This document shows positions 1-25,743 of a DNA stretch of 64,000 bases, piece by piece. Position 1 is the stretch's first letter; every line of letters begins with the position of its first letter. The notes beneath the pieces are model-generated. The model saw nothing but the letters and a program-made list of their open reading frames with translations, did no database searches and had not been told where the DNA came from. Position numbers and translations under genes: made by a program. Source of the DNA: Antedon mediterranea. Taxonomy: Eukaryota; Echinodermata; Crinoidea; Comatulida; Antedonidae. The stretch is taken from assembly GCF_964355755.1 (NCBI RefSeq), contig NC_092677.1, forward strand, positions 19,066,101 to 19,130,100, in the 5' to 3' direction.

Positions 1-2688
1 ATTTATTGCAATTTTTAACATGTTGACGGTTTTAAAATGAAACGCGAAGGTAGCAATTTCGGAAGGAAATTATCTCAGCAACAACATATTAACGTGTAGA
101 AGAAATTTTAATACGTGAAATATTAATGCGCGCTCTTTTAAATGTAATGAACTATGACGCAAAATATGAAAATACGACTTTTTTTATTTAACTGGCCATA
201 TGATGACGTCACAATATCCGATTGGCGAAAAGTTTGCATGATTTCGTATCTACAATCCAATAGCTTCCAGAAAACGTTTTAATCGTGATTATCACATTTT
301 ATTCTTACGAGCTATTACAGATTAAAATTTACTGTAAAGATGAAATTAATGACCCACGTAATTAAAATTTTTAGGCATGATGACGTTATAAAAATTAAAA
401 TATTTTTATCTCATGCTAAAGAAAATTGATTGACCTAGACAATATATAAATGTAGGAGAAAAAGGAATACAGATAAGCGTGATGCGCTCCATTGAATGTG
501 ATGAGCAATAACGAAAGAGACAAAATCCTATATTTTACATTCGTGTGGCCATACGATTACGTCACAATGGTTTTTAGCCTTATCGATGCATGATCCGATA
601 TCTACAACTCATCAACTTCTAGATTTTGTAATAAAAATAAACGGTTCACGGTTTACTTTAGAAACTATGACTGTTTTAAAAAAGACATTATTTTGATGAT
701 TTTTAAAGCTTTTTCATAAAAAACGCGCACGAATTGTCTAATGCAATGTGTTCGTATGGCGTTATTTAAACTGGAAAAGGTCTAAATTTTTTTCAAAATT
801 ACTAGGAAAGGCTTGAAAAAGGTGATTAGAAATTAATTTTGCGCATTTCGAAATTTTAAATGCGCGTGCGCGCGTAACTTCTTGTGAAACATGCCATTTT
901 TAATCCGTAGAAAGTTTGCCCCTGATATGACTTAAATTTTGTCAAAGTGTCAATACTAAATGACTTTTGGTTTTTAATCTATGTTCAATCATTGAAATTC
1001 ATAAAATTGCGCGTAAGTCACGTTGCGCAACTATGACGTCATTCAAAAATAGGAGGTGCACAACTTCACGTAAATGCCCATATGCTGTCAAAGTTATGAA
1101 ATGTTATGTTTACACATTTTAGAGAAACGCGACTCACAAAAAGGAAGGAAGGAAACGAGAATAATACAGAAAAAAAATGTTGATCCCATACAATAACAAG
1201 GAGTTATCCGCTCTACCAAGCGGATAACTAATTATCTCATTTAGTATTCTTTTGCAATTTCTTAAAATCACATTATTTTTCACACATAAATATTGCACAC
1301 ATAGGTGAGACATATGCTGCGCAGTGAAAGGGTTAAAATACAGGTCAAATTAGCAATTGTGACGACTTCATCAATTCAGGTTTGAATTTTCGATGTTCAC
1401 ATGGCCTATTTACGACAAAGGCAGTGCAGCGAGTATGCGTAATTGTTTTGATATCATATGTACATCCCAATATTAAGTTGTCAAACTATGTATACCGGTG
1501 AATTTATCTGGATTTTTGTTGTCACACTTTTAACTTTTTCTTACTCAATGCAGATTTTCTCATCTTCATTTTTTATAAGCAATTTCTATTTAAATTAATA
1601 AGATAATACTACTGTAATACATGAAGTATTCCTTTAATTTGAATATCTGTAAGCTACAAAATGAAAGCAATACCAGATATGGGACTTTGTGCTGTGTGAA
1701 TATTAATCTAGGGTGCGATTTAGAAAGTGACAACGTGCATGAGAGTATGGTATTTGTAGATCCAACCATGGCGGTACATAACAGAGGAGGTTGCGTAGTT
1801 TATACAGTGACGTAACATGGTCGCTGATATGTCAACATACTGTGATTTTCTTGCCTTTTTTTAGTGTTTATCCTTAAAATTCAGGAAAGTGATACAGTAA
1901 AAATTTAATGATTTTACATTTTTAACTATTCCAAAACCTTTTATTTTCGCGATTTGAGTTCCTCGTGTAATTTGTTGAATCAAATTGGCGAATGTATTTC
2001 GCCTCCACAATAAATGTCAAACAACAATTGAATACATCAAGTAAAATTACAGAATACACGATTTTAAATTTAGGATGTAAATAAATGTTTTGGCTATAAA
2101 CAGTGGGTGACACTTGCGTGTTTAATAGGCCCTTACAGTAGATAGTGAACATCCACTAATTAAATTACCTAAGAAATGCCGTAAGCTTTTTTATTCCAAT
2201 TCGAACATTATTTTTGAGAACAATCACAGCGCCACATGTGGCGATCGCTATCATCATTGTTTTGAGCGAGGCAGCGAATGCTGAGTAGGGCCTAGCTAGA
2301 ATTTTCAGTCGGTTGCACTTTATTTTAATGTTTTAATTATACCTGAACAAACAATATAAATAATAATCAGGGTTTGTAAATGTTTCAAAGACTACACAAT
2401 TAGAAGTTTATCGTAACTAACTAAGCCTATGCTAGGCCTGATCGACTGTAAACAACATTGTTGGGAATTGTGCGATTTTTGTGCACCCTTTATTTTCACG
2501 ATCATTGTTCAATCGCGAAAATAAAGGGCGCGCAAACATTTTGGGCTTTAAAGTATACTATAGCCTATAATGTATCATAGCCCCTCAATAAACATTAGTA
2601 TGGGCACGTACCGTTCAGTGAAATTATGCAAAATATTTAGTAGCATTAATAAATAGATTCTTAATTGGTTTTATTTTCTATCTTACAG
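1..2688. other. Non-coding sequence before the first visible Gs alpha exon
   Basis: No Gs alpha exon could be found here on either strand. The stretch holds dispersed-repeat copies (61-660) and fragments sharing CCTTTATTTTCGCGATT-like words (1925-2010, 2475-2570, again 8855-8960). The open frame at 1621-1815 has no splice context or recognisable domain. Most likely it is a large upstream intron. Confidence 0.5.
61..440. repeat. Dispersed repeat family R1, copy 1 (diverged second copy to about 660)
   Basis: It shares long near-identical stretches with 32370-32740, including the words GGCCATATGATGACGTCAC and CCAATAGCTTCCAGAAAACG. A more diverged relative follows at about 480-660 (CCATACGATTACGTCACAA). 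No coding capacity and no clear termini. Confidence 0.75.
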
Positions 2689-16081
<13,393 letters not shown>

Positions 16082-18220
16082 CAACGTTTCATTGCAAAGA
16101 CAGGAGGGAATAGCTACGTTTGGCAGAAAACTGTACATAAGATCAAAATGAGTTCAAACGAAATTCAATGTCAACATAATGTATACCGTATACCCTAAGC
16201 TTTTACAGTCCACCCGCTCTGAAAGAAATTTTTGTTAGGAGAAAAGATTAGAAATGCGTGATGTAGTGTTTTTACAAAATCGGCATAAATGTGTATCAAA
16301 ATTATCGATGCAAGAATGATTTAACTGATGGGTTATAGTACACAAATATTTCTTGAACTTGAGACTGTAAACTTTTAGATTTAAAAGGAACACAATAGCT
16401 CAATATAAACACATCAGATGATAGAGACAATCTTAGCGTGTGAATTGTACACATAGACTGAATGTTGGTGTGTGGTAATGATCATTTTAACTAGCCAAAT
16501 ATGTTTTTTTTTGCTAGTAGGTTTAATGCCCTTTGAGGGAAATTATACAATGTGGTTCCCTTTTCAGTTTCCAGCCTCAATGTTTACATTGTGGTTCAAT
16601 TAGTGAAAAGGAATTGTACAATGTGAATGGGAAATTGTATGGTACCTACCATTACTTTAGTAATATGCATGTGTTTTACAAGGCAGTGTGTACTGTTAAA
16701 TATGTATAAGGCACATGGTGTCCTCAGCCCATGCATATCCCATCACCCATCATTCTTACGCACTTCAATCATTATTGTTTATTTAGTCAGTGACTTTTTG
16801 TCTTGTATAGATGGGATATGATGGAGAACATTAATTTCCAAATGACAATTCTAAACACTGATGCTATATATATATGTATATGAGAGAGAAAGTGTGTTAT
16901 CTGAGGTGTCTTAATATAAATCATTATTTTCTGTATAAAAAAATCAACTAGTTTAGAGCATAGAGAGGATGCATGTAAAAAATTGTTCAATAGCACTTTA
17001 AGACATTGTATTCTGAATTGTATTTATTTATCTTACGCAGTAATTGCTGCTCATAACTTTATTTAAACAATTTGGGTTAAGTAGAGTCTTTTTACCACCA
17101 TTATAATGTCAACAATTATAAACCGCCTCTTCAAAATGATGTACAGGTCTCCCTCCAATTAAAGACCTCTGCCTTTAATTGAGAAACACCTCCAACCAGA
17201 TTCTGATTCAAGACGATTTAATTTGAGGGAGAACCGCCTTATACATAAATGAATACGAATATCTAATGTTTTTTTTATTTGTATGTTTTTATACAAAACT
17301 TTCAGGTGTAAAAAATTGCATTGTTTGGGTTGATAAAAAAGATCCAATTTTATATTTATTTTTTGGTCTTGGAAATTAATGAAAAATACTTATACAGAAT
17401 ATGTAAAAGCCCACAAATAATGTACCTCAGATGGTAATAATATAAGATTCACCTTAGATATAATTGTAATATTAGATAGTTGTTTTGTACTTAAATGTAT
17501 ACAGAATAACGTAAAAAGTATTGTTCAGACTATGTTACAATCAACTCGTCTGAAACTGAACTTCCTTGGCCTGGTTTTCTGCTGAATGTTTTTTCAATAC
17601 CTTATTGAGAAAGAATTTATTTGGAAAGTGTCAGTTTATCAGGGAGTGTGATTTTGGACAGATGCCTGTTCTTTGTATAAAGTAACTATTTTGAGGAATA
17701 CAATTGCTAAACTCTTATTCTTTAGATTATTTGGGTCTGTTAATGTGTAATTCTCATGCCAAATGTAAAAAATAAAAGACAAATTAATGAATTAAAATCA
17801 TACTATATTTAAATTTGACTTCAATTAGATAATTTGGCAATCTTTCTAAATAATAATATGATTATAAGGGATGTATCAATTCTAAGTTTTAAAAGGGCAA
17901 TCTGTATTCCACAATATTTTTTTAATTCTGGAGTGTCCATAAAGTTTTAAATTTCTTTTAATGCTCTGTAATTTAAGCTTCTTGATGGAATAATACGATT
18001 AGATTTATTGAATGATTAATTATGGTAATTAATCAATTAGATCAGCTACAAACAATAAGTTATATTACTTAAACAAACTGTTGAATCATTGCTAACAAGT
18101 TTAAACGTTCAGGAAGTTTTAAGCTTGATGGGTGTGCACCCATTGACATTGGAGAGCAGCTCCCTGCCATTTGTTTTAATTGCAGGTATGAACAATTTCA
18201 CCGGTGCTTATTACTGGTAC
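16082..18220. other. Gs alpha 3' UTR and downstream non-coding sequence
   Basis: AT-rich with scattered stops in all frames. A short (TA)n tract lies at about 16.86 kb. Nothing else recognisable apart from the AATAAA at 17771. Confidence 0.5.
17771..17776 (+). terminator. Candidate polyadenylation signal for Gs alpha
   Basis: AATAAA about 1.7 kb after the stop codon, with no coding signal between. Another AATAAA-like site lies near 19.54 kb, so the true 3' end is unknown. Confidence 0.3.
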
Positions 18221-18227
18221 TCAGTCA

Positions 18228-19015
18228 GTTTAGTAGAGTACACATTTTAGGTGAATGTTCACATACTGGTATGCACACACCTGTGATTCACTTGAATGCA
18301 CACACACCTGTGATATACTAGTATGCACACACCTGTGATTCACTGGTGTGTACATCTGAGGTGCACTTGCACCTGTGATATACTGGTATGCACACACCTG
18401 TGATTCACTGGTGTGTACATCTGAGGTGCATTCACATCTGTGGCATACTGGTATGCACACACCTGTGATTCATTGGTGTGTACATCTGAAGTGCACTTGC
18501 ACCTGTGATATACTGGTATGCACACACCTGTGATTTACTGGTGTGTAAATCTGAGATTCACTTGCTACTGTGATATACTGGTATGCTCACACATCTGTGA
18601 TTTACTGGTGTGTACATCTGAGGTGCACTTGAACCTGTGATATACTGGTATGCTCACACCTGTGATTTACTGGTGTGTACATCTGAGGTGCACTTGCACC
18701 CGTGATACACTGGTATGCACACACACCTGTGATTTACTGGTGTGTACATCTGAGATGCACTTGCACCTGTGATACACTGGTATGCACACACACACCTGTG
18801 ATTTACTGGTGTGTACATCTGAGGTGCACTTGCATCTGTGGCATACTGGTATGCACACACCTGTGATTCATTGGTGTGTACATCTGAAGTGCACTTGCAC
18901 CTGTGATACACTGGTATGCACACACACACACCTGTGATTTACTGGTGTGTACATCTGAGGTGCACTTGCACCTGTGATATACTGGTATGCACACACCTGT
19001 ATTCACTGATTTGTA
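18228..19015. repeat. GT/CA-rich compound minisatellite
   Basis: Alternating modules, ACTGGTATGCACACACCTGTG and ATTTACTGGTGTGTACATCT with a GAGGTGCACTTGCACCTGTG linker, form units of about 65 bp repeated around a dozen times. Differences are mainly in the length of the internal CA run. Cys-rich minus-strand frames across it are by-products of the repeat. Confidence 0.92.
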
Positions 19016-21814
19016 CTGTGACAATAAGTGATTCATAAGTTTATAAAACGATAAAGGTGTACTTGTTTGGTTCATACAATTTGCATTAAGAAACAAAATA
19101 AGAAATTTAGGTGCATTGTCATGTTGGTAGTAACACTTGAGATTTACCCAGCCTGCCTATGTAAAACTGGAAATTTTTTCATGTATAAGATGTAGGTTTA
19201 ATAAATTTGTATTGGTTTAAAAAGCTATTGCAAAATTGGCATTATGGTGACTTTTGCATCATAAAATGCCTTGGTTCTCTGCTGAGTGACAGATGATGTA
19301 GTTGTAAGATGTTAATTTTAGCTTGTATATAATGTCATAGATTGTTCTGACTGTTGCAGAGAAGAATGAAATGGTCATTCTTGTATTATGTGTTTTTAAA
19401 CAATAGGGAAATGACTCGACTAAACCTAAAGTAGCACTCTTAATGGTTGAAGCTTGTGATCATTGAGGTATGCTTAAAATAAGTTAAATAACAAATGCAT
19501 CTTTCCCTTTCTTTTCAGTGATGAAAACTCCCAATTTTGAATGAAATAAAAGTTTAGCATTAATTTGGGATGACCAATTGTTATCCACAGTTATATTGAT
19601 TTGTAAAAGGTTTTTTGAAGTGCAATTTGGAATGTAGGTCTCGTACAAAATTTGTTTGGAGAGAATGAGAGAACAAAATTATTCTCCTTGCCTCAGAATC
19701 AACAATTTTTTCAGCTTAAATAAAAAAAACTTATCATCATCATGGGTCATTTAGAAATTAAAGTCATTTAGGAATTCATGGTCTTTGTTTATTTTAAATT
19801 CATTTCATAGCTCTTGTTATTTCTTGTAAGAACAACATTAATTTTAATTTATACTTAGAAACTAATACAGGTACACTGTGTATAATATAAGTACTGTATT
19901 TAGTCAAAACAGTACCACACCAGGGTGTTTTTTGCCTGTCCAGTTCCTTGAACAGCTTTATGCTGTTCTATCAATTGCTATTACAACCTTTATAATTGAA
20001 GGATACATTTATATACCATTGTTGAACAGTGGCGCCCCATACAATTTTCAATTGTGTGAAAATGCTGAGTGCCTTTAATTGTGTTATTTTATTTAGTTTT
20101 ATCTTTATTTGAAATAATTGTTTTACAGTTTGGACCAATGCTTTAGGTTAAGTGACCAGATCTACAGTGTAATAAGTGGGCTTAAAACCTAACACCTGTC
20201 AATATACTGTATATTGTACTGTACATATTCTGAGTGGCTTGGTATTATCAAAGGAGAATGTAGTTTATTTACCTCTACTTTTCCCTATTAATAATGAAGG
20301 TTTTGTCGTATGCTTATCACACAGTTGTATGTGAACTAATATTTATTTCAAAGTACCAGGGTTTCTGTAGACAAACATTTATCGCAGGTCAGACAATGCT
20401 AAAAGTTATTATTTTACTTATATTTGGTCCATGCCATCAAAAAATAATAGACATAATGGTACTTAAATGACTAAATACAATAGTGTGATTAAAGTTTAGA
20501 TTTAAAGATCACATCAAAAATGTTGTTTCAGACTATTACCAGAGGTCTTAAATCAAAGTGACATGTAGATCTGATGCACTAGACAACTGGAACACATTAA
20601 ACTTCTGTCCAGTCAATGTATGATAACTGACTGGATGCAATTCAAACAATATATGACTGGATGCATTCATATCAATTTATTGTAATATACCTTTTAGGTT
20701 GCAGGTATTCGTGCAATTGTAATATTGTGTTTTGATCTTGTTAGTCATGATAGCTGGACCGCTGTCAGTAATCCACACACACATATGTATCTAGTGTTTA
20801 CGGGCTTTTATTGTTAGGGACGAAGAAAGTGGTTAGGATGCATTTATGAACTGCTCATGTATACAAACATTAATAGCAGGTTTGCTGTGTAACACTTGTG
20901 ACTCTTGTTGCTGCATAGGAAGCATTATTATAGAACGAGTCACTAAATAATGTAATTCAGTAATCAGTCATTTTTTAAATACATCCATAAAGTAAAGCAT
21001 TTGTATTGCTATGAATTTAATTAACCATTATGAAAAGATGTTTTCTGATGATCGAAAATTAAAAAATGGTGATGCTGTAAAATAAGGTATTACCATAATA
21101 GACCTTTACTGTAATATAAACATAGGAATACTATAACTGTGTGTTGTCGATGAGGGCGGTTTGCGTGATCGCTAGTGAATGCGCATTTGGATAACGTTGC
21201 TGTAAATTATGACCAGCAGCTTTTCCTTCAGTAAATGTTAGGATAGATAAACAGGATATTTTGTATTGTGTCTATTTATTGTTGTTACGTGTCTACAAAT
21301 ACCCAACTCTATTCCCTTTTCACTTTAAAAGTTTTATTTGCCGGAGACTTTTCTTTTTGGTCAAAGTGAATATGTGATATTAAAATAGCCTATTCCACAA
21401 AAAAGTTTTTACAAATTATTTTTTCATGGGTACAATATCTTTAAAGGAAGCCTTCTAAGATTTCTTAAATATGTATACCAGACTTTCCAACAAAGACCAG
21501 CCATAAATAAGTAAAATCTTATTTTCAGAAGAACAACCTGAAAAAGGTTGATGGTCTGAGCCTTGAATTCCATTACTGTTGATTCTATCGTTAGTTTGGA
21601 ATGTTTTTAACCAGCAGATCAAATATTAATATTGGTTGGTTGAAGACCGTCTTAAAAGTATACCAGATATTATGATATTTCCCAATTAAAAAAAAATCGA
21701 AAAACTTACTTGGACGAAGCAATTTATCGCAATTGCGTATGGCAGTGGCCGGTTTAAAAGAAATCAATCTAATGTCGTATACAAACAAAATTATAAAACT
21801 GGTTGTGTTCAGGA
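19016..21814. other. Intergenic stretch with no gene seen
   Basis: No frame over 66 codons with domain content, no splice chain and no strong repeat. It separates the Gs alpha 3' end from the 3' end of the RING-NHL gene, so the two genes are tail-to-tail. Confidence 0.5.
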
Positions 21815-21820
21815 TTTATT
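21815..21820 (-). terminator. Polyadenylation signal of the first RING-NHL gene
   Basis: AATAAA on the minus strand, about 145 nt after the stop at 21964-21966. It gives a short, plausible 3' UTR. Confidence 0.55.
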
Positions 21821-21963
21821 GACTATTACATGATAAAGTGTACATAATTAACAATTATAAAATTTTGAATGTTCATTTTTAATATTTGAATACATGATTA
21901 GCTATTACGTTAATAAAATGGATATTTCTAAAAATATACAATTTTAATTACAATGACACTTGT

Positions 21964-23841
21964 TTAAAGGATTTGTATCCTATAGTTTCCGCTATCGCAT
22001 ACTATAATCTTTCTATTAATCGTTACAGTTACTGACATCGGCCAATCGAACTGCCCAGCATTACTTCCGTGTTCCCCTAAAATCGCCAAACATTTTCCAT
22101 CCTTGTCGAATATTTGAATACGATGATTTCCGGTATCTGCGACCACTACATTATCATCCCTATCAACATCCACTCCCCATGGCTCAGATAATTCTCCAAT
22201 ATCGTTCCCTTGTTTCCCATACTTTCTAACACATTGCCCGTCTGGCGTGAACAACCACACACAGTGGTTTCGTGCGTCCGCTACTAGTATTTTCTCATCA
22301 CTAGTCAGCGATATTCCCCTCGCCTCCATACACTGATTTTTACCGATCTTCCTAATGAGCTTTCCAGTTCTTCCACGTATAGCATCAATACATCCATCTC
22401 TGTCGTTGGCTAGATAGATGACCCGCTTACTAGTCATAGCAATTCCGCACTTCGTACTTGCAAAATCAGAATGAACAGCTCCCTGGCCCTGGTAGACCGA
22501 ATAAATACGTTTGTTTCTTGATGAAATGCAGGTATTGTCAAACAAATAAATGTCTCCAATGTTTGTTACCGTAACAAGTCTTCCCCTATCATCTGTACAT
22601 AGTCCACGGACATGTCCGAACCATGGTTCATCACAGAGCTTCTTATCAAGGGACAGTTTTTCGTCAAATACACCAACAGACTGACTGAATTCTGTTGTGA
22701 CGGCAAGTTCTTTTATGTTGTTTGCGTTGCGAATCAATGCTAAATCTAACGGTCCTTCTTCCAATTTATCAAAATATGTTAACCCAAAGGTTACTGGTTC
22801 TTCGTCGTTCCAGTTGTAGCATACAGGGTGTCCATTCAGTACAACTTTTAAAGCATTCCTTTTAGATTCTACATCATAATGTTTGCCAGATGGATTTTCG
22901 TTATTATTACAAGTTTCATTATGATCACCATGTGCTTCAGGGTTTGCATGATGTTTATTTTGTTCTTTGACATCAATGGCAATATTTCTGGTGGAACCTA
23001 TCAAATCGTTTATATTTTTTGATGATTGGATATCAGAATCCGAATTATTTGTTTGCTGGATTTTACCAAGACAGCTAATCTGAGATACTAGAGAGGCTTC
23101 CATAACATTTGAGAATACTATTGGTCTGTTGTTTTCGATGGTTGTGTTTACATCGAGAATTTGTTTAGTCAACTCGCGTATCTTTGGAAGAACATCTGTA
23201 GCCGTGTGTGAAAGCGAAGTAAGTTCTTCTTCTGAGAGATTGCTGTTACCTTCTAACGTGTCCACTACTGTCGAGCAGAAGGTTGCCGCTTTTCTTTTGT
23301 TCTCCTCTATGGTGGAAATCCGTAAAGTAATGTCATTTTCCTTTTTGAAGTGGTCGTCGACGTCATTTCTTAGGACCTCACGTCTTTTTTCTAAGCTTAA
23401 GTAAATAGTTTGGAAACAGTCATCTATGGACTTTATCAACGATTTCTGGTCTGTGTTTTTCTTTGTTTTCGTCACTTGCTTGATAGACTCCAATGTTGGC
23501 ATCTTATCATTAACGTTCTGTATTTTTGACAAAATAGTTTGTCTAAGAGCCTCAATGTTGCTCTGTTTTGTTTCCAATAGCCTGCGTTGTTTTTCAGTCA
23601 CATGGCACATCATGCTTATTATAGTCAGGTTATTTGGAAGAGCTTTGACGCCCGTTTTCGGGACTTTATATTCATAGCGACAAGTAGGACATTGTACCTT
23701 TTTCTTTTTGCCGACGATTCTATCAAGACAGTCTAAACATGATGTATGCTGACAAGAAAGCATCTTAGGTAAGCGTATATTGTTATCGAAAGGTTCGAAA
23801 CATAATGGACATTCTAAAAGCGAAGATATATTTTCTGACAT
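21964..23841 (-). CDS. RING-NHL (TRIM2/3/71-like) protein without B-box, 625 aa, paralogue 1
   Basis: Probable E3 ubiquitin ligase. A C3HC4 RING has ligands C11, C14, C30, H32, C35, C38, C51 and C54. No B-box ligands follow. Residues about 85-240 are charged and heptad-like (coiled coil), then a low-complexity Ser/Asn/His linker (about 270-330). NHL repeats fill about 360-625 (DARNHCVWLFTPDGQCVRKYG, ADTGNHRIQIFDKDGKCLAI), ending GNYRIQIL. In relatives the NHL propeller binds RNA or protein. The coding region is one exon. The ATG at 23841 is preceded by TTTTTTTCAG then AA, so a leader intron ends 2 nt upstream, as in the paralogue at 39387. The target is not predictable. Classic TRIM proteins have one or two B-boxes, so RING-coiled coil-NHL is the safer name. 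Confidence 0.93.
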   Translation of the reverse strand: MSENISSLLECPLCFEPFDNNIRLPKMLSCQHTSCLDCLDRIVGKKKKVQCPTCRYEYKVPKTGVKALPNNLTIISMMCHVTEKQRRLLETKQSNIEALRQTILSKIQNVNDKMPTLESIKQVTKTKKNTDQKSLIKSIDDCFQTIYLSLEKRREVLRNDVDDHFKKENDITLRISTIEENKRKAATFCSTVVDTLEGNSNLSEEELTSLSHTATDVLPKIRELTKQILDVNTTIENNRPIVFSNVMEASLVSQISCLGKIQQTNNSDSDIQSSKNINDLIGSTRNIAIDVKEQNKHHANPEAHGDHNETCNNNENPSGKHYDVESKRNALKVVLNGHPVCYNWNDEEPVTFGLTYFDKLEEGPLDLALIRNANNIKELAVTTEFSQSVGVFDEKLSLDKKLCDEPWFGHVRGLCTDDRGRLVTVTNIGDIYLFDNTCISSRNKRIYSVYQGQGAVHSDFASTKCGIAMTSKRVIYLANDRDGCIDAIRGRTGKLIRKIGKNQCMEARGISLTSDEKILVADARNHCVWLFTPDGQCVRKYGKQGNDIGELSEPWGVDVDRDDNVVVADTGNHRIQIFDKDGKCLAILGEHGSNAGQFDWPMSVTVTINRKIIVCDSGNYRIQIL

Positions 23842-23843
23842 TT

Positions 23844-23979
23844 CTGAAAAAAAAATTTATAACTGAACTAATTAATTAAATCTAATTTCATAATTTCCAG
23901 CCAGAAGAGTAATTCAATGGCTACAAAATGTACGGTATGTCTAGGAAGCTAGCCTAAATTAGGTTATAAAACGACCTAC
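23844..23979 (-). other. Predicted 5' UTR intron of the first RING-NHL gene
   Basis: Minus-strand donor GTAGGT at 23979 and a polypyrimidine tract ending CAG at 23844. The acceptor is strong and conserved in position with the paralogue. The donor is only a best guess. Confidence 0.45.
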
Positions 23980-24345
23980 TTTGGAATGATTGGCATACAC
24001 AACACAGAGTACAGTAATAAGTTATTGCTCTGCCGCCTTCACTGCTAGTTCGATCGGCATAATTATAATATCGAATTGAAATTATAGACAAAAGAACAAA
24101 GAGTGGCCAAAATAACAATAGAATATACGCACACGAACAGTGTTCCTGTGACATCATCCGAGTGTGACGTGTGCGCGCGACACATGACAACGATTAAGCG
24201 CACAATATGGTCGATGGCTCTCTCAAGGCGGCGGATTCTCTTGTCCAGCAGCTCCGCTTCCAATGTGTTACTGTTGTATGTGATGGTGGATTCCTTAGTA
24301 GGTGAATTCTTTGACCACTTTATACTCTGTATTCTCGGCAACTAT

Positions 24346-24411
24346 GCCTGTTTTCCTGTCGACTATAACGATCAACGATGATCGTCGACTAATGTCGACA
24401 GGAAAACAGGC
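24346..24411. repeat. Nested palindrome 1 upstream of the RING-NHL gene
   Basis: An 18-bp perfect inverted repeat, GCCTGTTTTCCTGTCGAC at 24346-24363 and its complement at 24394-24411. The loop holds a second perfect 7-bp stem, ACGATCA at 24368 and TGATCGT at 24379. GTCGAC occurs three times. Confidence 0.92.
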
Positions 24412-24429
24412 TTTACGATCAACGACGAT

Positions 24430-24551
24430 AGCGTCGGCGCCGGAAAATCCAATCGAACGCCAATGTTTCGTTTTCACGCGGCTACGCACATATCGATTGG
24501 CGCATAGCCGCGTGAAAACGAAACATTGATGTTCGATTCGCCGGACCGGAA
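24430..24551. repeat. Palindrome 2, 26-bp near-perfect stem within a longer hairpin
   Basis: The left arm from 24462 (AATGTTTCGTTTTCACGCGG) pairs with 24502-24527 with one mismatch in 26. Outside it, AATCGAAC and GTTCGATT pair, then CCGG words, so the fold covers about 120 bp. With palindrome 1 it sits 500-700 bp 5' of the RING-NHL start codon. Confidence 0.9.
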
Positions 24552-25461
24552 CCGTGCCGGAACAGGTGTGAAAGACCCTTAATACCAGCAACGGTTTTAA
24601 GACTAATTTAGTGAATTTTAAAATAGAATAATTCGATACAAAAGGTAGCTGATTCAAATTCTTTGGAAAAAATGTTAATTTATACAATAGGCTACAGTTT
24701 TACACTTCACGCTATCCTAACAATTTTTTTTCTGGATAACTGTAAAGTGAAAACGATCTAGACCTAAAATTATAAGAAGTTTTATACCCGAATAAATAAA
24801 TAAATAAAATAATAATAATTAATACGACATCGATACCTAAATTAAATCGTAAATAGAATAGGCCTATAAAGTCTACAAACCGAATACCTCCGAGACCCTC
24901 AATCCCCTCCCAGCTCGCAAACAAAATCACAACAACCTCCAACGATCACGTCTAGTATCACTAATCGGACGATTAAATGTGTAGAGTATTGTATGTTAAA
25001 TCATATCGCCAAAGGAAAAAGCTTCGAATGCTGATTTTCACCCGCAATGTATTGGAATCTCCTCAGCTCTGGAAAGGGAGCAACCAGTTGGTTTTGCGAC
25101 TCATGCCAAGCATTATAACTTCACTATACGAAAATCATTAGATAAACAATGAGATCAAAGAGCAAAATAATATTCTTTGACAGGAAAATAAACAACTAAA
25201 ATGACTACTACTACTACTACTACTACAACGTAATGCTATGTTTGACCAAACAAAGAATGACCGTCTACAGAACAAACGATATATCATTGAACACAGCAGA
25301 CACCTTTAATAGGAGAGTCAATAATCAAGAATATTAACGAAAGACGATTGCTGAAGACTAACGTTGTCTTGTCTACCCGGAGCAAAAAATGAAAGTTATA
25401 GGCCTAAAAGAATCATTGAGATCACCTATAGCTAGACGCGAACAGTTTTGATACCATATTA
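24552..25461. other. AT-rich spacer with microsatellites
   Basis: An AATA/ATA microsatellite near 24.80-24.83 kb and an (ACT)n run near 25.20 kb. From about 25.0 kb the sequence looks like the flank of an older element continued at 28154-28664. No intact gene. Confidence 0.45.
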
Positions 25462-25743
25462 GGGAGGTTTCGCAACCTTACGAATACGATAACGAAAACG
25501 GATACGTCACACATTTGTGAAACTTTTGAGCTGATCCCCATTTCATAGGGTGTCACGAAAGCTCAGACCACGAAAGCTCAGACCCCCTAAGACCTAAGAT
25601 CACGAAAGCTAAGACCCAACACCTAAGATTACAAATATTTATCTTTCGCACCTGCCTTGTATTTTAACTCCCAACATTTATTCTGAATACCAAACCTTAG
25701 AATTGGCACTTTCATGAAAAAGAATCACATAAAAAGTAACAAA

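Noticed and set aside
1621-1815. 64-codon frame before the first Gs exon
   Set aside because: No splice signals, domain or Gs similarity.
18230-19096. Several Cys-rich minus-strand frames, toxin- or metallothionein-like at first sight
   Set aside because: They track the GT/CA minisatellite modules and exist in more than one frame.
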